Of a stretch of DNA of 5,477 nt, positions 1 through 5,359 are shown one piece after another. This stretch comes from Ignavibacteria bacterium (GTDB lineage Bacteria > Bacteroidota > Ignavibacteria > Ignavibacteriales > Ignavibacteriaceae). Under the pieces are notes generated by a model, which saw only the letters and a list, made by a program, of their open reading frames with translations, was not told the origin of the DNA and did no database searches. The stretch spans positions 1 through 5,477 of the forward strand of contig JAUSIA010000204.1 in the NCBI GenBank assembly GCA_030648225.1. Direction: 5' to 3'. The translations under genes were made by a program, and so were the position numbers. Within the stretch, counting starts at the first letter, position 1; each line of letters starts with the position of its first letter.

Positions 1-20
1 CCCACGACTTAAGTCGTGGG
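1..20. repeat. Perfect 20-bp palindrome at the window edge, possible IS200/IS605 or REP-type end hairpin
   Basis: The first 20 bases, CCCACGACTTAAGTCGTGGG, are a perfect inverted repeat of two 10-base arms with no spacer. The arms are GC-rich against an AT-rich background, so the element stands out in composition. Stem-loops of this size with a CCC/GGG base resemble the terminal hairpins recognised by IS200/IS605 single-strand transposases and the REP palindromes linked to tyrosine transposases (RAYTs). That resemblance is inference, because the flank to the left is outside the window and no transposase is visible. It lies too far from the regulator stop, beyond another hairpin, to be its obvious terminator. 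Confidence 0.6.
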
Positions 21-43
21 TTACACAGGAAAAGATCAAATTA

Positions 44-80
44 TTAACCGTTTTAACGGTTTACCAAACCAAACGGTTAA
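44..80 (-). terminator. Nested hairpin downstream of the response regulator, candidate terminator
   Basis: Bases 44-53 (TTAACCGTTT) and 71-80 (AAACGGTTAA) are perfectly complementary over 10 bp. Inside this stem, GGTTT at 58-62 pairs with AAACC at 66-70 around a 3-base loop. A competing fold pairs AACCGTT at 46-52 with AACGGTT at 55-61. The structure begins 17 bases after the response-regulator stop in the transcribed direction, which is where a transcript end would fall. The following minus-strand sequence, TAATTTG, is only a weak U tract, so intrinsic termination is plausible but not certain. The element could also stabilise the 3' end of the mRNA or bind a protein. Confidence 0.45.
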
Positions 81-97
81 CTTGAGTAAAATAATTT

Positions 98-724
98 TTA
101 CTTACGCAAATATTTCAGCACAGCTTCCGTGCGGGAGTGAACGTGTAGTTTCTTATAGATATTTCTAAGATGTGTACGAATAGTTTTAACACTAAGAAAG
201 AACTTTTCGGCGATTTCTTTGTCTTGATATCCTTTCGCAAGATAGGATAGAATTTCTGTTTCGCGTTCCGATAGATTTTCAGTCTCTTTAGATGATTTAC
301 CGATCTGCTGAAATGTTTGAACAACTTTTCTCGCAATCTGATCAGACATAGGAGAACCACCTTCATGCAATTCTTTGATTGCTTCAAGCAATTCTGCCGG
401 TGGTGTTCTCTTAAGAATGTATCCCGTTGCCCCCGCTACAAGAGATTTAAACACCTGCTCATTATCTTCGTAAACAGTAAGCATCATTATTTGAAGATCA
501 GGAGATTTCTCTATGAGGTTTTCAACACACTGTATGCCGGACATTTTGGGAAGTTGAATATCCATAAGCACAACATCAGGTTTCTTGCTAGGAAGATATT
601 TCAATGCATCTTCTGCATTTGAATATGTTGCTACGCAGTGGAATCCATCAGAGCCATCAATCAGCAAGGATAATCCGTCCCGGATTTTATCGTTGTCTTC
701 AACAATTGCAACATTAATATTCAT
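98..724 (-). CDS. NarL/FixJ-family response regulator (receiver plus LuxR-type HTH)
   Basis: This 208-residue cytoplasmic protein is a complete two-component output regulator. Residues 1-120 form the receiver. The acidic pair E9/D10 should bind Mg, D55 in LMDIQLP is the predicted phospho-acceptor, and T83 and K105 are the conserved switch residues. Residues 151-208 form a LuxR/GerE helix-turn-helix that opens with LSERETEIL; the recognition helix lies in SVKTIRTHLRNIYKKL (about 178-193). Length and order match the NarL/FixJ family. The ATG at 724 starts right before the first receiver strand (INVAIVED). An AAAGG lies about 13 bases upstream, too far for a strong ribosome site. The gene follows the histidine kinase by 60 bases, so it is the expected phosphorylation partner. 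The stop is TAA. No lesion is visible, although the kinase is interrupted. Target genes cannot be read from the window; autoregulation is possible but unseen. Confidence 0.95.
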   Translation of the reverse strand: MNINVAIVEDNDKIRDGLSLLIDGSDGFHCVATYSNAEDALKYLPSKKPDVVLMDIQLPKMSGIQCVENLIEKSPDLQIMMLTVYEDNEQVFKSLVAGATGYILKRTPPAELLEAIKELHEGGSPMSDQIARKVVQTFQQIGKSSKETENLSERETEILSYLAKGYQDKEIAEKFFLSVKTIRTHLRNIYKKLHVHSRTEAVLKYLRK

Positions 725-784
725 ATTAACAAATTACCTTTGAATCCTGCTTTAATCAATACTTAGAATTAAGTAAAAAATCCG

Positions 785-1207
785 TCATACTTTGAAATTG
801 ACCCTAATAGTTATGCTGGTTCCATGACCTGATTCAGATTCTATTTTAAATGTTCCTCCAATATTTTCAATCCGCTTCTGCATATTGTTCAGACCATTTC
901 CACTACTAAGTTTTTGATCAATCGAAAATCCTTTCCCATCATCTTTTACACTAATTATCATCTGGCTTTGTAAAAAATTCACACTGACCTGTACTTCACG
1001 CGCACAAGAGTGTTTGACAATATTATGCAAAGCTTCCTTTACAACAAGAAACACATTACGTCTAACCTCTGCTGAAAGATGATAAGCAGGTATGTTATCA
1101 GGTATTATAAAGTGTAATTGTATACCCACTTTTCGAATATAATCTGCAGTATAAAGCCGCAGGTGCGCAACAAGATTATCAAGAGGATCGTTACGGGGAT
1201 TAATTGC
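785..1207 (-). CDS. C-terminal fragment of the sensor kinase: HATPase_c ATP-binding domain
   Basis: This is the remainder of the kinase frame after the TAG. It starts AINPRNDPLDNL, the usual linker between HisKA_3 and HATPase_c in NarX/DesK-type kinases. The ATP-binding boxes are all present: N-box EALHNIVKHS, G1 box DDGKGF, G2 box GNGLNNM, and a final SGHGTSITIRV strand. The first possible start inside is a GTG at 1127-1129 without a ribosome site, which would lose the linker. The domain itself is intact and would bind ATP, but it lacks a phospho-acceptor His. The true stop of the gene is TGA at 785-787, 60 bases before the response-regulator ATG. Good preservation of every ATP-binding motif argues that the interruption is recent or artefactual. 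Confidence 0.6.
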   Translation of the reverse strand, partial: AINPRNDPLDNLVAHLRLYTADYIRKVGIQLHFIIPDNIPAYHLSAEVRRNVFLVVKEALHNIVKHSCAREVQVSVNFLQSQMIISVKDDGKGFSIDQKLSSGNGLNNMQKRIENIGGTFKIESESGHGTSITIRVNFKV

Positions 1208-2767
1208 CTAAATGATCTGCCCGATATTTTCAATAACTTCAGCGGAACGTTCGGAGATATCTCTAAGGTGTGTTTCCGCTTTTTCAGATTTACCCATGTC
1301 ACGCTTTAAAAGTTCGCTTAGTATAGATATCTCTGAAAGACTCGAGCCCACTTCGTCATGCATATCCTGAGAAATGCGGACACGTTCCTTTTCAATAGCC
1401 CGTTCCCGTTCCAAACGCTCTATTTTTTTCTGGAGTTTTCTTTTCTCAACATATCTTAATGTCCCGCCAATTGAGCCTGCAACTGTGACCCAGAAAAATG
1501 TCAGGAACCACCATGTTTTCCACCACGGCGGCGTAATAATTATTGAAATTGAAGTTCCGGCTTCATTCCAAACTCCATCATTGTTTGAACCCTTTACCCT
1601 GAAAATATATTCACCCGGTTCCAGATTCGGATATGATGCATAATGTCTTGTGCCTGAAAAGATCCAATCTTTATCCAATCCTTCCATCATGTAAGCATAT
1701 TGATTGTGTTCGGAGCTAACATAGCTAAGAGCAGCAAACTCAAAAGAAATAAAGTTTTCTGTATAAGGAAAATCTATTTTATCAGTGAATTGAACAGGCT
1801 CATTGAATTTATGGATCGAGGTTATCACGATTGGAGGTACGAATGAATTATCCTTAATGCTATCAGGGAAAAAATGTGTAAAACCTTCCGGTCCCCCGAA
1901 ATACATTTCGCCATCATTGGTTCTGCAGCCTACCCACAATTCAAGTTTTATTTCATAATGTTTTACATCTATAGTGACGGGATTAAATTTTGTAATCCCA
2001 TTCCTTGTACTCATCCAAAGATTTTTATGATCATCCCCCAAAATAGAGATTACACCGTTTAATCCTTTATACTCAGTGAAAAGAGTAAACTTGCCTGTAG
2101 AACAATCAAACTTGTTTATTCCATTATTAGCCCCGAACCACATTATGCCCGTTTTGTCTTCATAAATTGACATAATGTGATTACTACTCAGAACTGCCGG
2201 CTTTCCCCATTCAGAAATGTAATGAATAATCGTATCCTTTGTTCTATCATAACAGATCAAACCACCATCCCACATTCCAGCCCAAACCAAACCATGAGAA
2301 TCTTCAAAGACTGTGTTCATTTGAAGGATGTTTGATTTGTGAATTGATGTAAACTGGTTTGTTTTTGTATCAAATAGAAGGAGTTCTCCCAGCCCAGCTC
2401 CGATCCATAGAAGACCATTATTACCCTCATACATACAAGTTATACTCTCGTGGAATTCCTTACCGTTAGAATCGAGCACACTGGAAAGATGGTGACCATC
2501 GTATTTATAAAGACCGTGTTCTGTACCTATCCACAAAATCTCCTTATGATCTTTTACAACCCATTGTATAGCATCGTGCTTCAAAACATGAGCAAGCGTT
2601 TCTTTTATTGGATCAAATCTGTATATCCCATTTTCTGATGCAATTAATATTTTCCCTGATTTTTCTTCCAAAATTGAAATTATATTTCGGAAGAGAGGGC
2701 TGCTGGAATTTTTATCATAATTAGTGTAAATGGGAAAGCGCGGTTTTATTCTATTCAGTTTATTCAC
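1208..2767 (-). CDS. Central fragment of the sensor kinase: second propeller, Y_Y_Y, membrane helix and phospho-histidine domain
   Basis: This 519-codon stretch can only be opened by a GTG that encodes Val345 of the full protein, seven codons after the first stop. A GGAGG lies directly against that GTG with no spacing, so re-initiation there is unlikely. In its own numbering, propeller motifs sit near residues 40, 79, 121, 162, 210, 251 and 289, completing fourteen in the whole gene. The Y_Y_Y module spans about 335-412, and WWKTWWFLTFFWVTVAG at about 415-431 leads the single membrane helix. A charged coiled coil runs from 441 to 468, followed by the HisKA_3 H-box with H470. The frame ends at TAG just after IENIGQII, exactly where homologues continue WAINPRND. 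Without its own signal peptide and without the ATPase it would not be a working kinase. Confidence 0.6.
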   Translation of the reverse strand: MNKLNRIKPRFPIYTNYDKNSSSPLFRNIISILEEKSGKILIASENGIYRFDPIKETLAHVLKHDAIQWVVKDHKEILWIGTEHGLYKYDGHHLSSVLDSNGKEFHESITCMYEGNNGLLWIGAGLGELLLFDTKTNQFTSIHKSNILQMNTVFEDSHGLVWAGMWDGGLICYDRTKDTIIHYISEWGKPAVLSSNHIMSIYEDKTGIMWFGANNGINKFDCSTGKFTLFTEYKGLNGVISILGDDHKNLWMSTRNGITKFNPVTIDVKHYEIKLELWVGCRTNDGEMYFGGPEGFTHFFPDSIKDNSFVPPIVITSIHKFNEPVQFTDKIDFPYTENFISFEFAALSYVSSEHNQYAYMMEGLDKDWIFSGTRHYASYPNLEPGEYIFRVKGSNNDGVWNEAGTSISIIITPPWWKTWWFLTFFWVTVAGSIGGTLRYVEKRKLQKKIERLERERAIEKERVRISQDMHDEVGSSLSEISILSELLKRDMGKSEKAETHLRDISERSAEVIENIGQII

Positions 2768-2788
2768 ACCTCCGCCATTTGTACCAAT

Positions 2789-3799
2789 TCAAAGAGTACC
2801 AGATCGCTCGCGGAACACGAATCTGATATAGTTATTAGATATGCTTTCAGGATCAAGTTCATCATGTGTATAATGAGAAAATTGATTTAATCTTCTATCG
2901 AATGAATTAAGTCCAGCCGAAGCTGTCCCAACCCAAAGAACACCAGATTCATCTTCACAAACAGTTGTAATATTGTTTTCACTAAGACTCTGAGGATTCA
3001 TCGGATCATTAAAATATTTAATGAAAGTCCCTGCATTTTGATTATAAGCTACCAGACCTCCACTTGTTGCGAGCCAGAGTATACCTGTACGATCTTCATA
3101 TATATTATTAATGCAATATATTGGATTAAATTCTTTAGCTTGCATTTCCGTATTATGCCAGATATGTATAAACTTTCCCGTCTTTGAGTCAAATTTATCC
3201 AGTCCATCGCTCGTACAAAACCACAAAGACCCGGCTCTGTCTTCATAAATGGAATTAACTACATTACTACTGATGCTGCCAGGTTCCGTAATATCGTGGT
3301 GAAATTTTATAAAGGTTTCGGTTTTGGGCTCAAACTTATTTAGTCCCTCACCTGTACCTACCCAGATTGTACCGTCCTTATCTTCGTGAATTGTAAGAAT
3401 CCAGTTACTCCAATCACTTATAGGTTTTTGAGGATTTGGGACATAGTGCTTAAATGTATTTGTGGAAGGATTAAGTTTATCAAGTCCACGGGATGTACCA
3501 AACCACATATTACCTGATCTGTCTTCATAGAGGGTCTGCACCCATGCAGAAACTGTAGAATCTCCGGGTTGATGCCTGAACATTGTGAACACATATCCAT
3601 CATATCTTGCTGCACCATTAACGGTACCGAACCATATATATCCAGTTTTATCCTGATAGATGCAGGGAATCCAAAGAGGAGATGTAACCTCCTTTGGTAC
3701 CAGATGTTCGAAAACAATTTTTGTTTTTTGGGACAAGCCTTGCACAGATAGAAGCCAGACAGCAGCAATTACTAAGATGAGATTTCGGATTAAATACAT
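2789..3799 (-). CDS. N-terminal fragment of the sensor kinase: signal peptide and first propeller
   Basis: This is the 336-residue part with the native start. The ATG is followed by a short charged stretch, a hydrophobic core (LILVIAAVWLLSV) and a likely cleavage near residue 24 (GLSQ), so the product would be exported. Propeller motifs centre on W56, W99, W146, W193, W242 and W289, about 43-50 residues apart. A seventh motif begins (RERSGTL) and is cut where its Trp should be. In blade four the motif reads WFCT rather than WFGT, a mild deviation. If translated alone it would yield a periplasmic protein of six full blades with no membrane anchor or catalytic domain, probably unstable. No clear ribosome site precedes the ATG, as is common in Bacteroidota-like genomes. 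Propeller motif assignment is firm; a stable independent product is doubtful. Confidence 0.7.
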   Translation of the reverse strand: MYLIRNLILVIAAVWLLSVQGLSQKTKIVFEHLVPKEVTSPLWIPCIYQDKTGYIWFGTVNGAARYDGYVFTMFRHQPGDSTVSAWVQTLYEDRSGNMWFGTSRGLDKLNPSTNTFKHYVPNPQKPISDWSNWILTIHEDKDGTIWVGTGEGLNKFEPKTETFIKFHHDITEPGSISSNVVNSIYEDRAGSLWFCTSDGLDKFDSKTGKFIHIWHNTEMQAKEFNPIYCINNIYEDRTGILWLATSGGLVAYNQNAGTFIKYFNDPMNPQSLSENNITTVCEDESGVLWVGTASAGLNSFDRRLNQFSHYTHDELDPESISNNYIRFVFRERSGTL

Positions 3800-3817
3800 A
3801 AGTTCAATTTTTATTTG

Positions 3818-3838
3818 AAAGGAAAAATAATTTCCTTT
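3818..3838. repeat. Inverted repeat in the kinase leader
   Basis: AAAGGAAA at 3818-3825 and TTTCCTTT at 3831-3838 are perfectly complementary with a 5-base spacer. The element sits 18 to 38 bases upstream of the kinase ATG on the minus strand. It could be an operator for autoregulation or simply a short hairpin in the leader. It is AT-rich and short, so chance is a real alternative. Confidence 0.35.
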
Positions 3839-3856
3839 TGTAAAAAATGTTTTAAA

Positions 3857-3895
3857 AATTAAAAAGGGATGATTTCTTGAAGGGTCTTTTTAATT
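3857..3895 (-). terminator. Candidate weak terminator hairpin after the outer-membrane gene
   Basis: AATTAAAAAG at 3857-3866 and CTTTTTAATT at 3886-3895 form a perfect 10-bp inverted repeat with a 19-base loop. It begins 32 bases after the TGA of the outer-membrane protein gene in the transcribed direction, and the minus strand continues TTTAAAAC. The stem is almost all A-T pairs, so it is weak as an intrinsic terminator. The location between two genes of unrelated function supports a transcript boundary. The 128-base spacer holds no gene that I can see. Confidence 0.35.
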
Positions 3896-3927
3896 AAAAG
3901 AAATATAATGAAAAGAAAATAATAAAA

Positions 3928-5244
3928 TCAAAACGATACTCCAAGGTTTAAAATATATTCTACATTTTGATTTTCATCAGTGGCTATTTCAAATCTTAAA
4001 ATATTATAAGGAAGAAGAAGCAATGAAAAACCAATACCATAGCCTGTATCAAAATTTTTTATGCTCAACGGATTTCCTCTTAAATGAGTTGTACCTGTAT
4101 CAGCAAATAATTGTGCATAAAGTGCGAGTCTATATGTTAATAGCTCGCGAGGTAATAATGGGATAAAATCTAAAGTAATGTTTATATCTTTTATAATGGG
4201 ATGAAAAAGCTCTACAGAACCCAGATAATAATTATTCCCTTCTCTTTCCTTACTGAAATGACCTCTTATTCTTTCTTCAAAACCAAGATAAGAAAAATCA
4301 TAATATGGAATAAGTTTGCCGGCCGTTTGTCTTGTAGTAACCCTCCATTTTGCAGTTAGATCGCCTATCAAATTTCTGTATTCTCTGAAATCAATATTGA
4401 AGATACGGTAATCAGTATTATTTAAACCTAATCCTTTAAATTGCATATAAAAAAAGAAGAGCATCCCTTCGCTTGGAAACTGGATGAGATCGCGGGTATC
4501 ATAACTGTAGCTAAATCCTAGTTTTAATAGTCTGTCTATTCTTTCATTTGAAGCATTTGAACCTTTAAAATATTTAGGAGACTCCACATAGTTAAAACCT
4601 ATGTCAAAACCTGCCCAGTGGAACAGTCCAAAACGGTTTCCAATTCCGACTTCATTAATTATGTAAGTGTATTCAAAATCGTTACCATAAAGATTTGCTG
4701 CGGCTGCACTTCTGTTGGTTATTGTTCTATGTGAAAGATTAACATTAAAGTAAACATTACTTTTATAAATGATGGAAGGTTTAAAATATGAAATTGAAAA
4801 TGAAGGATCGTATCCTAATGCTGCGCTGCCTGTAAGGGTTTCATTTCTCCCCCTGAAATTTTTTACTAAAATTGAAATACCATAAGAAAATTTATCCCAA
4901 TCATTATCTTTTATCTGAAAAAAAGGGATAGGATAAATATACCAGCTTTCTTCAATCTCAATATTTAGTATAGTGCTATCAATGTCCTGAAATCTGAAAT
5001 TGACTTTATTAAAGATACCAAGGCTATATACTCTTTCCTTATTGTATTCAAGAATATGCTGATCAACCGTATCCCCTGGTTCAAATGTAAGTTCTCTTAA
5101 GATGATGAAATCTTCTGTTATATCATTACCGAAAATTTTTATTGAATCTAATATGTAATGAGATTGGTTATTTGAATTGTTATTAAAAATCTGGCAGAAT
5201 GAAGCGGAGGAAAATGATAATCCTATAATAATAAGTAAATACAT
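3928..5244 (-). CDS. Omp85/BamA-TamA-type outer-membrane protein with a single POTRA domain
   Basis: The 438-residue product has an export signal (MYLLIIIGLSFSSASFCQ). One POTRA-like domain follows at about 31-100: the first strand LDSIKIFGN, the LREL.FEPGD segment, the YNKERVYSLGIFNKV helix-strand and the closing ILNIEIEES. Residues about 110-438 alternate hydrophobic and polar residues as transmembrane beta strands do. SYDTRDLIQFPSEGM (246-260) matches the YDTRD...P..G strand of surface-antigen D15/Omp85 barrels. IRGHF at 326-330 fits the VRGF/Y loop-6 motif, and the chain ends in Phe, the usual barrel-assembly signal. BamA has five POTRAs and about 800 residues and TamA three, so this is a reduced paralogue, not the essential BamA. 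Its cargo or role is unknown: insertion, secretion or lipid transport are all possible. The ATG at 5244 places the signal peptide correctly; no Shine-Dalgarno is visible. The stop is TGA. Confidence 0.85.
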   Translation of the reverse strand: MYLLIIIGLSFSSASFCQIFNNNSNNQSHYILDSIKIFGNDITEDFIILRELTFEPGDTVDQHILEYNKERVYSLGIFNKVNFRFQDIDSTILNIEIEESWYIYPIPFFQIKDNDWDKFSYGISILVKNFRGRNETLTGSAALGYDPSFSISYFKPSIIYKSNVYFNVNLSHRTITNRSAAAANLYGNDFEYTYIINEVGIGNRFGLFHWAGFDIGFNYVESPKYFKGSNASNERIDRLLKLGFSYSYDTRDLIQFPSEGMLFFFYMQFKGLGLNNTDYRIFNIDFREYRNLIGDLTAKWRVTTRQTAGKLIPYYDFSYLGFEERIRGHFSKEREGNNYYLGSVELFHPIIKDINITLDFIPLLPRELLTYRLALYAQLFADTGTTHLRGNPLSIKNFDTGYGIGFSLLLLPYNILRFEIATDENQNVEYILNLGVSF

Positions 5245-5296
5245 CTATAAAAATTTTATTTAACTAAAAGATAAACTATGTGAAATTGTGATAGGT

Positions 5297-5359
5297 TATC
5301 AGTAATCAGTGATCAGTGATAAAAACTGATTACTGTTTACCGATTACTGATTACTAATT
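5297..5359. repeat. Convergent heptad-repeat hairpin (AATCAGT/ACTGATT units)
   Basis: The stretch divides cleanly into nine 7-base units. On the left are TATCAGT, AATCAGT and GATCAGT, then GATAAAA as the turning point. On the right are ACTGATT, ACTGTTT, ACCGATT, ACTGATT and ACTAATT. The right-hand units are the reverse complement of the left-hand ones, so 5297-5317 can pair with 5325-5345 at 17 of 21 positions around a 7-base loop. An 11-base perfect inverted repeat is also present (5300-5310 with 5325-5335). It lies between the end of the four-helix-bundle gene and the start of the outer-membrane gene and includes the stop codon of the former. It may terminate or protect that transcript, or be one copy of a dispersed intergenic repeat. 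Confidence 0.8.

Larger units (their letters stand above)
785..3799 (-). pseudogene. Propeller-type sensor histidine kinase (two-component regulator propeller/Y_Y_Y/HisKA_3/HATPase_c) with two in-frame stop codons
   Basis: Read from the ATG at 3799 to the TGA at 785-787, this is one continuous frame of 1004 codons plus a stop. It is interrupted only by TGA at 2789-2791 (codon 337) and TAG at 1208-1210 (codon 864). Domain order in the ancestral protein: signal peptide (about 1-24), fourteen propeller motifs of the type EDrtGxxWfGTxxGLxkfd (about 45-640, two seven-bladed propellers), Y_Y_Y module (about 680-757), one membrane helix (about 763-780), coiled-coil and HisKA_3 with H814 as predicted phospho-histidine (HDEVGSSL), and HATPase_c with N926, D954 and GNGL 967-970. 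This is the layout of Bacteroidota-type sensors, here non-hybrid because receiver and DNA-binding domains sit in the separate gene downstream. Both stops replace a conserved Trp. As drawn, no piece can sense and phosphorylate, so the system is silenced unless the stops are read through or are sequence errors. Confidence 0.85.

Noticed and set aside
317..622. Plus-strand open frame opposite the response regulator
   Set aside because: It lies wholly antisense to a strongly recognised receiver domain and shows no domain or export signal; Cys/Arg/Phe-rich composition is typical of an antisense shadow.
725..784. Small gene or regulatory RNA between kinase and regulator
   Set aside because: Sixty AT-rich bases with no open frame of note and no strong hairpin; it looks like a simple operon spacer.
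1105..1302. Minus-strand 65-codon open frame overlapping the second kinase stop
   Set aside because: It is out of frame with the kinase; its residues do not resemble any kinase segment, whereas the kinase frame continues in register across the TAG with recognisable linker residues. It is a shadow frame.
1208..2767. Separate translation of the central kinase stretch from an internal start
   Set aside because: The only early start is a GTG with GGAGG directly abutting it, which is too close for ribosome placement, and it would begin in the middle of a propeller blade. The family expects one continuous protein here.
785..3799. Alternative genetic code or designed recoding (TGA or TAG read as Trp)
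   Set aside because: TGA is the natural terminal stop of both the kinase (785-787) and the outer-membrane gene (3928-3930, right after the canonical final Phe), and TAG ends the four-helix-bundle gene. Other Trp positions in the kinase use TGG. A global reassignment does not fit; nonsense mutations or sequence errors do.
5245..5296. Promoter of the outer-membrane gene
   Set aside because: The region is AT-rich and must contain or be near the start signals, but I could not find a convincing Bacteroidota-type TAnnTTTG/TTG pair or a sigma70-like pair at proper spacing.
5297..5359. CRISPR array
   Set aside because: Units are 7 bases, contiguous and change orientation; there are no spacers and no repeats of 20-40 bases.
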